A DNA stretch of 40,623 nt from an uncultured Oscillospiraceae bacterium (GTDB lineage: Bacteria > Bacillota > Clostridia > Oscillospirales > Acutalibacteraceae): contig CABTZO010000003.1 of the NCBI GenBank assembly GCA_902489335.1, positions 1 through 40,623 on the forward strand. Direction: 5' to 3'. The translations under genes were made by a program, and so were the position numbers. Positions within the stretch are counted from its first letter, which is position 1, and each line of letters opens with the position of its first letter. Below, piece after piece: positions 1 through 7,043 of this stretch. A model generated the notes under the pieces. It saw nothing but the letters and a program-made list of their open reading frames with translations, searched no databases and had not been told where the DNA came from.

Positions 1-352
1 ATCTGTCATGAAGTCTAAGCGGTGCAACCGTTGCTCCGTCTAAAAGAAAAAATTCTACCGGTATTAAATGATAATTATAAATATGCATGGCAACCATTGA
101 GCCTAAGCTCAAGCCAACTGCCGCTTTTACTTTCTTTATGCCTATTCTTTCCAAATAATCACAAAGATCACAGGCCTCTTTATATGTTGATACAAAATCA
201 CCGGTATTTGCGTGACCACTGAAAGTCGGTATAACCACAAAATAATTTGTCAGCTTGGATAAATGACGCTCAAAGCATTCCCCACTTAGAAACATGGGAT
301 GCAAAAGCAATATACAGTCGTTATTTTTATTTCCAAAAGTTTCTATCTTCAT
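1..352 (-). CDS. alpha/beta hydrolase, 3' end cut off by window edge
   Basis: This frame opens with ATG at 352-350 behind a GAGGG ribosome site and stays open for 117 codons to the edge of the window, so the C-terminal part is missing. The N-terminal strand carries LLHPMF, the usual oxyanion-side HG/HP segment, and about residue 82 there is GLSLGS, the G-x-S-x-G nucleophile elbow of alpha/beta hydrolases. No signal peptide is visible, so a cytoplasmic esterase, lipase or peptidase-like enzyme is likely, but the substrate cannot be told. The catalytic Asp and His would lie beyond the edge. It is divergent from the dCMP deaminase gene, sharing a 121-bp intergenic region. Confidence 0.75.
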   Translation of the reverse strand, partial: MKIETFGNKNNDCILLLHPMFLSGECFERHLSKLTNYFVVIPTFSGHANTGDFVSTYKEACDLCDYLERIGIKKVKAAVGLSLGSMVAMHIYNYHLIPVEFFLLDGATVAPLRLHDR

Positions 353-390
353 TTTTACCCTCGCTTGATTTTATCATATTCTTACAGATT

Positions 391-421
391 TTGTCATCAC
401 GTTTTGTTAATCGTGTATAAT
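391..421 (+). promoter_or_regulatory. putative sigma-A promoter of the dCMP deaminase gene
   Basis: TTGTCA at 391-396 and TATAAT at 416-421 are separated by 19 bp. The -10 is perfect but the spacer is long, so the -35 assignment is less certain than the -10. Confidence 0.5.
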
Positions 422-473
422 CTTGTCGTTTTTCCCTTAAAATGATAGAATTAAGCAAAAGGATGTGGACAAA

Positions 474-971
474 TTGCCAAAAAGAGAAAACTTTATAAGT
501 TGGGACGAATATTTCATGGGAATTGCTCAGTTGTCGGCACTTAGAAGCAAAGACCCAAACACACAGGTCGGTGCCTGTATCGTAAGTCCCGAAAAAAAGA
601 TTATGTCTATGGGTTATAACGGTTTCCCTCGTGGTTGCAGTGATGATGAATTTCCTTGGGAAAGACAGGGTGCAGCATTGGAAACAAAGTATCCCTTTGT
701 TTGTCACGCTGAGCTAAACGCAATTTTAAACGCACACGGAAGAAATTTGGAAGGCTCTACAATATATGTTGCGTTGTTCCCCTGTAATGAATGTGCCAAA
801 GCAATTATTCAAGCGGGAATAAAAAAAGTTGTCTTTCTTTCAGACAAGTATGACGGTGACGATATGAATAAAGCGTCAAAAAAAATGTTCAAGTCTGCCG
901 GTGTTGAATATCTGCCGTTTGTTCCAAAAAATGAAGAAATCATTCTAAATTTGGATCCTGATAAAATTTAA
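474..971 (+). CDS. deoxycytidylate (dCMP) deaminase, ComEB-like
   Basis: This enzyme converts dCMP to dUMP for thymidylate synthesis. The zinc site is complete: the CHAELNAIL motif supplies one ligand and the proton-shuttling Glu, and PCNECAK supplies the two Cys ligands. The N-terminal SWDEYFMGIAQLSALRSKDPNTQVGA block is the family hallmark in split form: SWDEYFMG then RSKDPNTQVGA. I prefer a TTG start at 474 because AAAGGATGTG at 458-467 is a near-perfect Shine-Dalgarno with correct spacing to it; a GTG at 465 lies inside that Shine-Dalgarno and would add three residues. The stop is only 4 nt from the stop of the convergent mnmA gene, with no clear terminator between them. Length (165 aa) is normal. 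Confidence 0.93.
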   Translation: MPKRENFISWDEYFMGIAQLSALRSKDPNTQVGACIVSPEKKIMSMGYNGFPRGCSDDEFPWERQGAALETKYPFVCHAELNAILNAHGRNLEGSTIYVALFPCNECAKAIIQAGIKKVVFLSDKYDGDDMNKASKKMFKSAGVEYLPFVPKNEEIILNLDPDKI

Positions 972-975
972 ATTT

Positions 976-1989
976 TTAAATTATTATTCCTGAAAAAAGT
1001 AGGTTCCCGTCAAAATCACAGAAAACAACTGTCTGCCCTTTTGATGAAATTCTTGTCTGTTCAAGATATTCTGCTTCTATAATGTCGTCTTTTAAGGCGA
1101 CTTTTACTTTTTCTCCCTTTGACTGGCTTCGATTATACATCATACACAAAAGTCCTTCGGATATTTTATCAACACCGAGAAAATTTATATCTTTTGCATA
1201 TAACTTTTCCGTATAAAGATCTTTTTCGGTAACCAAAACAATCTCATCGGTTTCAGGTTTTATTTGTCCGACAAAAAGAGGTTCTTTGTAAGATATACCC
1301 AAGCCTTTTCTTTGTCCGACCGTATAATTTATGATACCTCTGTGTTCACCTAAGATTTTTCCGTTAATATCAACAAATTTACCACGCGGAGATGAAATAT
1401 TGTTATCTTTAAAATATGTTTGATAGTTTTCTTCTATAAAGCAAATTTCAAGGCTGTCTTTTTTCTTTGCCTCTTTTAAATGTCTTTCATCTGCAAGTTT
1501 TCGAACAGTTGATTTTTCCATATCACCAAGTGGGAAATAAGCGTTTCTTATTTGATTTTGTGACAGACGCGACAAAAAATAACTTTGGTCTTGTCTGTGA
1601 TTTGTTTTTTGAAAAGTGAACCTATCTCCCATTTTCACTTTTTTTACATAATGTCCGGTTGCCAAACAGTCGAAGTGATTGTTTAAGGCATAGTCCAAAA
1701 GCATTCCAAACTTTATTTCTTTGTTGCAAACAATACAAGGATTGGGCGTTTTGCCGGAAAGATATTCTTTTGCAAAATAATCTTGAACTTTTATCTTAAA
1801 TTCATCTCGCAAATCCAGAATATCCAGCTTGATTCCAAGTTCCTCACAAGCAAGAACCGCATCTTTTGGATCGGAACTATCAAACAATTTCAAAAAAACG
1901 CCTTGAACATTAAACCCTTTACTTAGTAAAAGGCTTCCGGTATAGGTGCTGTCAACGCCGCCGGAAATTGCAAGACATATGTTTTTCAT
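976..1989 (-). CDS. mnmA: tRNA-specific 2-thiouridylase MnmA
   Basis: MnmA makes the 2-thio group on the wobble uridine of Lys, Glu and Gln tRNAs, using ATP and a persulfide relay. The N-terminal PP-loop SGGVDS binds ATP. The catalytic Cys is in NPCIVCNK at about residue 100, and the second active-site Cys is in EICFIEENY near residue 190; GQRKGLGI marks the central domain. I chose ATG 1989 (MKNICLAISGGVDS), which matches the family N-terminus. An in-frame ATG at 2010 adds seven residues but sits only about 1 nt after the predicted transcription start and has no usable Shine-Dalgarno. At 337 aa it is slightly short for the family but appears intact. It is convergent with the dCMP deaminase gene. 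Confidence 0.93.
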   Translation of the reverse strand: MKNICLAISGGVDSTYTGSLLLSKGFNVQGVFLKLFDSSDPKDAVLACEELGIKLDILDLRDEFKIKVQDYFAKEYLSGKTPNPCIVCNKEIKFGMLLDYALNNHFDCLATGHYVKKVKMGDRFTFQKTNHRQDQSYFLSRLSQNQIRNAYFPLGDMEKSTVRKLADERHLKEAKKKDSLEICFIEENYQTYFKDNNISSPRGKFVDINGKILGEHRGIINYTVGQRKGLGISYKEPLFVGQIKPETDEIVLVTEKDLYTEKLYAKDINFLGVDKISEGLLCMMYNRSQSKGEKVKVALKDDIIEAEYLEQTRISSKGQTVVFCDFDGNLLFSGIII

Positions 1990-2017
1990 TGTTTTATCCG
2001 TCAAATTCATACCTAAA

Positions 2018-2046
2018 ATATTAAAAGATTAGTTTTTAAATATCAA
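2018..2046 (-). promoter_or_regulatory. putative mnmA promoter
   Basis: On the minus strand TTGATA (2046-2041) and TAATAT (2023-2018) are spaced 17 bp. The predicted start of transcription is near 2011, which argues for translation starting at 1989 rather than 2010. Confidence 0.5.
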
Positions 2047-2152
2047 GTTATCTTTAAATCAATAATCTATTTTCACTGTTAAAAGGCGAGATTTTTCGTC
2101 ATTTTGCTATAAGATCTCATTTTAATAATCGCATATTGTATCATAGTTATAA

Positions 2153-2181
2153 TTGCAAAGCAAGATATTTTTCGTTATAAT
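2153..2181 (+). promoter_or_regulatory. sigma-A promoter of the PHP/NifU-like/GGGtGRT operon
   Basis: TTGCAA (2153-2158) and TATAAT (2176-2181) are separated by 17 bp, and a strong AGGAGG ribosome site follows at 2198-2203. No further promoter is obvious before 5377, so the four genes downstream are probably one transcript. Confidence 0.7.
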
Positions 2182-2208
2182 AAATATGTATCTATTTAGG
2201 AGGATGTT

Positions 2209-3066
2209 ATGTCAATTGATTTACACTGCCACACAAGATTATCAGACGGGTCTTTAGGAATTGAAGATCTTATTATTCTTGCCGCAAAGAGTGGCATTAA
2301 AACTCTTGCCATAACCGACCATGATTGTATAGCCGGTAATGTTCGCGCGAAAATAATCGGAGAACGCCACGGAGTTAAAATAATACACGGTGTTGAATTC
2401 TCGGCCTACGATGATATCAACAATAAAAAAGTGCACATTCTCTGCTACTTGGCTGAAAAACCGGACCGACTTGAGGGTCTCTGCAAAAAGAATTCACTTG
2501 CAAGAAGAAAAGCAGGACAAATTATGGTTATTAAAACTTGCAGGAGTTTCCCCATAAATCCGGAATTCATAACTAAATGTGCATCCGGCAGCACAAATAT
2601 ATATAAGCAACATATTATGCACGCTTTGATGGAATGTGGTTATACAAATTCTATTTTCGGCAATTTATTCAAGAAACTTTTTGTTGAAGAAGGACCGGAT
2701 AATATAAACTCTACTCCAAAATATCCAAATCCCATTGAAATTATCGAACAAATTCATGAAGCCGGCGGTGTTGCGGTTTTGGCTCATCCGGGTTTCTATG
2801 ATAATTTTGATATTCTTGACTCATTGATTGAAAACGGGCTTGACGGTGTTGAAGTTTGGCATCCGAAAAACAGTGAAGAGCAAATAGAAAAACTTATTAA
2901 AATTGCTGATGAAAACGATCTTTTAAAAACGGGCGGCAGTGATTTCCACGGAATGTATAATGCCGATCCGATAAAACTCGGCTGTTGCAACGTTCCCGAA
3001 GAAGATTTACAGGCACTTTTAGAATATAAAACAAAGATCAAAAAACATACAAAAAAACTTAAATAA
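2209..3066 (+). CDS. PHP-domain metal-dependent phosphoesterase
   Basis: The 285-aa protein is a stand-alone PHP (polymerase and histidinol phosphatase) domain of the type related to RNase AM / 3',5'-nucleotide bisphosphatase (YciV/TrpH group). Metal-binding motifs are in order: DLHCHT with SDGS at residues 4-15, ITDHDC near 35-40, GVEFSA near 61-66, LAHPGF near 190, and GGSDFHG near 241-247. These are the expected ligands for a two- or three-metal phosphatase or 5'-exonuclease centre. It starts at ATG 2209 behind AGGAGG. It is the first gene of a tight four-gene operon; 10 nt separate it from the next gene. The substrate (nucleotide, RNA end or other phosphoester) is not determined by sequence. 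Confidence 0.85.
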   Translation: MSIDLHCHTRLSDGSLGIEDLIILAAKSGIKTLAITDHDCIAGNVRAKIIGERHGVKIIHGVEFSAYDDINNKKVHILCYLAEKPDRLEGLCKKNSLARRKAGQIMVIKTCRSFPINPEFITKCASGSTNIYKQHIMHALMECGYTNSIFGNLFKKLFVEEGPDNINSTPKYPNPIEIIEQIHEAGGVAVLAHPGFYDNFDILDSLIENGLDGVEVWHPKNSEEQIEKLIKIADENDLLKTGGSDFHGMYNADPIKLGCCNVPEEDLQALLEYKTKIKKHTKKLK

Positions 3067-3076
3067 GGTGAATAAT

Positions 3077-3637
3077 ATGAGCCCTGAAAACGACAGAGAT
3101 ATGAAGATTTTCGGCAAGGAAAAAAAGTCTTCTGATTTTGACGTTCTAAAAATTGTCAATGCTCTCGATAAACAGAGAGAGAACAGCAATGTTGCAAAAG
3201 CCAAAGATCTCGGACGTGAACTTGCAAAAAATTGTTTTACAAAAGAATTTTTAAGCTCTATTAATTTTAAGTACGAGGATGACAGTAAGGCCTCCATTCA
3301 GGTTCTGTCTCTCGTCTTTTTTGCGGTAAAAGCGTCAATGAATTTGTTTTTTCCTTCCCCGGTTCTGTTTCCCATTTGTGAAGACGCGTTCTATGAAAAA
3401 CTTAGAGATAAAAAACCTGAGTTTTATAGTGAAATGATTAAAAACCCCGCTCTTTCTTTTTACTATTTAAGTTTAAGAAAGACAACGGATAAGGTTGATA
3501 TGGAAATCGCAGAAGATTTTGCGAAGTTTTGTGACAAACAGGGAGACGAAGGTTATATATCGGAAGGAAAAAGAATATACAATTATATTTTGGACTATGT
3601 TTCAAAACTCATAATCGAAAAAAATTTTAATGCTTGA
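3077..3637 (+). CDS. conserved-context protein of unknown function (186 aa)
   Basis: I do not recognise this protein. It starts at ATG 3077 behind AAGGTG (3065-3070); a GTG at 3068 is in frame but lies in the ribosome site. The N-terminal third is charged and predicted helical. The middle (about residues 75-105) is hydrophobic, with a run VLSLVFFAV and a Pro/Phe-rich stretch, which could be one membrane segment or a buried core. The C-terminal third is again charged and helical. There is no signal peptide, no Cys cluster and no nucleotide motif. It lies between a PHP phosphoesterase (10-nt gap) and a NifU-like scaffold (11-nt gap), so it is probably co-translated with the system below. Confidence 0.7.
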   Translation: MSPENDRDMKIFGKEKKSSDFDVLKIVNALDKQRENSNVAKAKDLGRELAKNCFTKEFLSSINFKYEDDSKASIQVLSLVFFAVKASMNLFFPSPVLFPICEDAFYEKLRDKKPEFYSEMIKNPALSFYYLSLRKTTDKVDMEIAEDFAKFCDKQGDEGYISEGKRIYNYILDYVSKLIIEKNFNA

Positions 3638-3648
3638 AGGAGATAATA

Positions 3649-4341
3649 ATGAAATATTCTCGTGAACTGGAAGAAATGAGTAAGGTCTCACAGTGTCCGT
3701 GCCATGGACCCGCTGAGATTCCTGAAGAGGGACAATGGGTTAAATCGAAAGAAATTACGGATATATCCGGTTTTTCACACGGTATCGGTTGGTGTGCACC
3801 ACATCAAGGAGCCTGCAAACTTACATTAAATGTAAAAAACGGTATTGTTGAAGAAGCCCTTGTTGAAACAATCGGTTGTAGCGGAATGACACATTCTGCG
3901 GCTATGGCTTCAGAAATTTTACCGGGAAGGACACTTTTAGAATGTCTTAATACCGACCTTGTTTGTGACGCAATAAACGTTGCTATGAAAAATCTTTTCA
4001 TTCAACTTGTTTATGGTCGTTCTCAATCAGCTTTTTCAAAAGACGGTCTGACCGTAGGTTCAGGTCTCGAAGATCTTGGAAAGGGACTTCGTTCTCAGGT
4101 TGGAACAATGTATTCCACAAGATACAAAGGCGTAAGATATATGGAAATGGCTGAAGGTTACGTTTTAAGCATAGGGCTTGACAAAAACAAAGAAGTAATC
4201 GGATATAAATTCGTTCAGTTGGGAAAAATGCTTGAAGATATAAGACACGGATCCGATCCGGGAGAAGCCTTTGACAAGAACACGAACACATACGGCAGAT
4301 ATGACGAAGCCGTTGAATATATTGATCCGCGAGAGGAATAG
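3649..4341 (+). CDS. NifU/IscU-like iron-sulfur cluster scaffold protein, GGGtGRT partner
   Basis: This 230-aa protein resembles the IscU/NifU N-terminal scaffold fold. Cys residues lie at 16, 18, 49, 56, 77, 99 and 106; CPC (16-18), the region around C49/C56 and IGCSGMTHSAAMASE (starting near 75) match scaffold positions that hold or transfer a cluster. It carries an extra C-terminal part (about 150-230) beyond the usual scaffold. I start it at ATG 3649 behind AAGGAGAT; a TTG at 3634 is in frame but is part of the ribosome site. Database annotation commonly pairs this family with a GGGtGRT protein, and here that gene follows after 9 nt. No cysteine desulfurase is present in the window, so its sulfur source is unknown. 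Confidence 0.82.
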   Translation: MKYSRELEEMSKVSQCPCHGPAEIPEEGQWVKSKEITDISGFSHGIGWCAPHQGACKLTLNVKNGIVEEALVETIGCSGMTHSAAMASEILPGRTLLECLNTDLVCDAINVAMKNLFIQLVYGRSQSAFSKDGLTVGSGLEDLGKGLRSQVGTMYSTRYKGVRYMEMAEGYVLSIGLDKNKEVIGYKFVQLGKMLEDIRHGSDPGEAFDKNTNTYGRYDEAVEYIDPREE

Positions 4342-4350
4342 GAGGTCCCA

Positions 4351-5364
4351 ATGTCAGATAAAAAAATAGAATTTGAAGGTCAAGAAATAAGAAAAGAAAA
4401 GATTGATGCCGCTCTTTCCAACATTGGATTTAGCAATTTAAACGAAGCAAATGACTATTGTCTTGAAAATGGTGTTGATGTCAGAAAAATAGTATTAGGT
4501 GTTCAGCCTATTGCATTTGAAAATGCTGTTTGGGCATATACTTTGGGTTCTGCTATTGCGCTCAAAAACGGTGATTCAAAAGCTTCAGTCGCAGCCGAAA
4601 AAATCGGGGAAGGACTTCAAGCTTTCTGTATTCCGGGATCGGTTGCCGAACAAAGAAAGGTCGGACTCGGACACGGAAATCTCGGCGGAATGTTACTTAG
4701 AGAAGAAACCGAATGTTTTTGTTTCCTTGCCGGACATGAATCTTTTGCGGCAGCAGAAGGAGCAATCGGTATTGCACGAACAGCAAATCAGGTTCGTAAA
4801 ACTCCATTAAAAGTAATCTTAAACGGTTTAGGAAAAGATGCTGCATATATAATTTCCAGAATTAACGGATTTACATATGTAGAAACAAGATTTGACTTTG
4901 ACAAAGACGAATTAATCGAAGAAAAGAGAATAGCTTTTTCAGACGGAGAAAGATCAAAGGTGCTTTGCTATGGTGCTAATGATGTTCGCGAAGGCGTTGC
5001 CATTATGATTAAAGAAAAAGTTGATATTTCAATTACCGGGAACTCAACCAATCCAACAAGATTTCAACATCCGGTTGCAGGAACTTATAAAAAATGGTCC
5101 ATCGAAAACGGCAAAAATTATTTCTCAGTCGCATCCGGCGGCGGAACCGGCAGAACACTTCATCCTGACAATATGGGTGCCGGTCCGGCTTCTTACGGTA
5201 TGACCGACACTATGGGAAGAATGCATTCTGACGCTCAATTTGCAGGTTCTTCTTCAGTTCCCGCTCATGTTGAAATGATGGGTCTCATCGGTATGGGAAA
5301 CAACCCAATGGTAGGTGCGACCGTTGCCTGTGCAGTTGCTGTCTCAAAAGCTCTTGCAAAATAA
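4351..5364 (+). CDS. GGGtGRT family protein, function unknown
   Basis: The 337-aa protein contains the diagnostic ASGGGTGRTLHPDN block (GGGTGRT at residues 263-269), a Gly/Met-rich C-terminus with MGAGPASYGMTDTMGR and GLIGMGNNP, and NSTNPTRFQHP near 231-241. Cys residues at 37, 93, 122, 124, 206 and 327 include an ECFCFLAGHE motif that could bind metal or a cluster. There is no signal peptide or clear membrane helix. It starts at ATG 4351 behind AGGAGGT (4340-4346) and is the last gene of its operon, directly after the NifU-like scaffold. The family is named only for its motif; I know of no established biochemical role. The repeated co-occurrence suggests that the scaffold delivers a cluster to it, which is inference. 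Confidence 0.85.
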   Translation: MSDKKIEFEGQEIRKEKIDAALSNIGFSNLNEANDYCLENGVDVRKIVLGVQPIAFENAVWAYTLGSAIALKNGDSKASVAAEKIGEGLQAFCIPGSVAEQRKVGLGHGNLGGMLLREETECFCFLAGHESFAAAEGAIGIARTANQVRKTPLKVILNGLGKDAAYIISRINGFTYVETRFDFDKDELIEEKRIAFSDGERSKVLCYGANDVREGVAIMIKEKVDISITGNSTNPTRFQHPVAGTYKKWSIENGKNYFSVASGGGTGRTLHPDNMGAGPASYGMTDTMGRMHSDAQFAGSSSVPAHVEMMGLIGMGNNPMVGATVACAVAVSKALAK

Positions 5365-5376
5365 ATAATATAACCT

Positions 5377-5416
5377 AAAAAGTCTGCATTGTCTTACACT
5401 TGCAGACTTTTTTTTA
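5377..5416 (+). terminator. rho-independent terminator after the GGGtGRT gene
   Basis: A perfect 12-bp stem (5377-5388 with 5401-5412, core GTCTGCA/TGCAGAC) with a 12-nt loop is followed by a run of T. It ends the PHP-to-GGGtGRT operon. Confidence 0.9.
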
Positions 5417-5446
5417 ATATGATAAACTTGAATAGAACATTTGTTT
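5394..5446 (+). promoter_or_regulatory. lexA promoter with candidate LexA (SOS) box
   Basis: TTACAC (5394-5399) and TATGAT (5418-5423) are spaced 18 bp; the -35 falls in the loop of the preceding terminator. Just downstream, GAAC-N4-GTTT at 5435-5446 matches the Gram-positive SOS box GAAC-N4-GTTC in 7 of 8 fixed bases, which fits autoregulation of lexA. Confidence 0.5.
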
Positions 5447-5461
5447 TGTTGGGAGGCTAAA

Positions 5462-6058
5462 ATGGAAACTTTATCTAAAATGCAACAAAAAATTTATGAT
5501 TATATTTACGAAAAAATAATTCAAGAAAATATTCCCCCTACTGTTCGTGAAATAGCGACCGCAGTTGGGTTAAAATCAACCTCCTCTGTTCAAGCAAACT
5601 TAGATTCCTTAGAAAATAAAGGATATATAATTAGAGATCCAAATCTTAAGAGATCTATCCGTTTGGCAGGATATGAAGCCGCAGAATATGTCAATGTACC
5701 AATTGTCGGCAATATTGCTGCCGGTTCTCCTATTACTGCAGTTGAAGACGTTGAAGGATATATACCCTATTCCGGATATATACCGAGAGACAAAAAACTT
5801 TTTGCTTTACGGGTAAACGGAGAAAGTATGATACAAGCAGGTATCTTAGACGGGGACATAATTGTTGCGGAACAGACACCAATGGCAAATAACGGAGATA
5901 TTGTTGTTGCTTTGATTGAAGATGAAGCCACAGTTAAAACCTTTTATAAAGAAAACGGGCATTTCAGATTACAACCCGAAAACGACACAATGGAACCTAT
6001 AATAGTAAATGAACTTATGATCCTCGGAAAGGTCAATGCAGTGTTTAGATATTATTGA
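5462..6058 (+). CDS. lexA: SOS repressor LexA
   Basis: LexA represses DNA-damage genes and cleaves itself when RecA filaments form. The N-terminal winged helix (residues 1-65) has the recognition region GLKSTSSVQANLDSL. The cleavage site is Ala87-Gly88 in NIAAGSP, and the catalytic dyad is Ser122 (NGESM) with Lys159 (ATVKTF); all are present, so it should be functional. Length is 198 aa, typical. ATG 5462 is chosen because GGGAGG at 5451-5456 precedes it; an upstream in-frame TTG would place the start before the ribosome site. It is a single-gene unit, with a strong terminator upstream and the metQ promoter downstream. Confidence 0.96.
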   Translation: METLSKMQQKIYDYIYEKIIQENIPPTVREIATAVGLKSTSSVQANLDSLENKGYIIRDPNLKRSIRLAGYEAAEYVNVPIVGNIAAGSPITAVEDVEGYIPYSGYIPRDKKLFALRVNGESMIQAGILDGDIIVAEQTPMANNGDIVVALIEDEATVKTFYKENGHFRLQPENDTMEPIIVNELMILGKVNAVFRYY

Positions 6059-6090
6059 TTTTTCTTAAATGCACCCCTCTGCAAACTCAA

Positions 6091-6119
6091 TTGACAAACG
6101 GACTGCTATAATATAATAT
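6091..6119 (+). promoter_or_regulatory. putative promoter of the metQNI operon
   Basis: TTGACA at 6091-6096 is a consensus -35. The AT stretch 6107-6122 offers overlapping -10 elements: TATAAT at 6112-6117 (15-bp spacer) or TAATAT at 6114-6119 (17-bp spacer). Confidence 0.55.
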
Positions 6120-6129
6120 AAAAGAAAAA

Positions 6130-6154
6130 TTGACGGTGATTTATACACCGTCAA
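6130..6154 (+). repeat. perfect 9-bp inverted repeat in the metQ leader
   Basis: TTGACGGTG (6130-6138) and CACCGTCAA (6146-6154) flank a 7-nt loop between the promoter and the metQ ribosome site. It has no U-run, so it is not a terminator. It could be a protein operator or an mRNA 5' stabilising hairpin. No SAM riboswitch (S-box) or T-box fits in this 60-nt leader. Confidence 0.6.
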
Positions 6155-6176
6155 ATTATTTAAAGGATGATGTAAA

Positions 6177-7043
6177 ATGAAATTGACTAAAAAAGTTATT
6201 GCTTTAATTTCCGTAATTCTTATTACAGCAAGTTTATTTTTTATGACTTCTTGCGGTAAGAAAAAGCAAATAACAATAGCTATTCCAAATGATACAACAA
6301 ATGAAGCTCGTGCATTATTGATGCTTCAAGACCTCGGTTATATAAAACTTAAAAAAGGCGCTGACATAACGGCTACAGTTCGTGATGTGGAAAGCAATCC
6401 ATATAACATAAAATTCAACGAAGTAGAAGCGGCACAGATTCCAAATGTTCGCAAAGATGTTGATTTTGCAATAATAAATTCAAATTTTGCAATTGCAAAA
6501 AACATTAATCCGTCTAAAGATGCTCTTGCTCTCGAAAGTAAATCCTCGGCTTATGCAAATATTCTCGCGGTTAAACAGGGACGAGAAAATGATCCGCTTA
6601 TTTTAGCACTTAAAGCCGCATTACAGAGTAAGGAAGTTTCTGATTTTATAAAAGAAAAATATTCCGGAGCTGTTCTTTCTACGGTTGACAAACCGGGATC
6701 CGGCTTTGATGAAAATGTTAATTATAACGCTCTTGCCGGAAAAACAATTACAGTTGCCGCGTCTCCTACGCCTCATGCCGAAATCTTGGCAATAGCCAAA
6801 GCAGTTCTCGTTAAAAAAAGCATAAAACTTGAAATAAAAGAATATACTGATTATATAATTCCAAATAAAGTTGTCGAAGACGCAACCGTTGATGCTAACT
6901 ATTTTCAACATCTTCCCTATCTCAAAGATTTCAACGAAAAAAACAATACCCACTTAGTTTCAGTTGGTGCTATTCATGTTGAACCGCTTGGTATCTATGG
7001 TGGAAAACAGTCATCTTTGGATGTTATCAAAAAAGCTAAATGA
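6177..7043 (+). CDS. metQ: methionine-binding lipoprotein MetQ/NlpA family, circularly permuted
   Basis: The protein has a signal peptide with a lipobox at FFMTSC (lipid-bearing Cys26), so it is anchored outside the membrane and feeds the MetNI importer. Its two halves are in swapped order. Residues 31-168 match what is normally the C-terminal half (TIAIPNDTTNEARALL, TATVRDVESNP, AAQIPN, YANILAV, EKYSGAV). Residues 189-288 match the normal N-terminal half (TVAASPTPHAEIL, YTDYIIPNKVV, DANYFQHLPYL, GAIHVEPLGIYG). A 20-residue linker rich in Gly, Asn and Asp joins them. All parts of the fold are present, in one uninterrupted frame behind a good ribosome site (AAAGGATG). The stop overlaps the metN start (ATGA), so translation is coupled. 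Confidence 0.88.
   Translation: MKLTKKVIALISVILITASLFFMTSCGKKKQITIAIPNDTTNEARALLMLQDLGYIKLKKGADITATVRDVESNPYNIKFNEVEAAQIPNVRKDVDFAIINSNFAIAKNINPSKDALALESKSSAYANILAVKQGRENDPLILALKAALQSKEVSDFIKEKYSGAVLSTVDKPGSGFDENVNYNALAGKTITVAASPTPHAEILAIAKAVLVKKSIKLEIKEYTDYIIPNKVVEDATVDANYFQHLPYLKDFNEKNNTHLVSVGAIHVEPLGIYGGKQSSLDVIKKAK

Noticed and set aside
22..222. Plus-strand open frame opposite the truncated hydrolase
   Set aside because: No ribosome site and no family resemblance; the minus frame has a clear hydrolase motif over the same bases.
971..990. AAATTTAAATTT between the dCMP deaminase and mnmA genes as a terminator
   Set aside because: The stem is only A/T pairs and overlaps both stop codons; too weak to support.
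6130..6154. metQ leader hairpin as the lexA terminator
   Set aside because: It lies downstream of the metQ promoter and is followed by ATTATTTAAAGG, not a T run.
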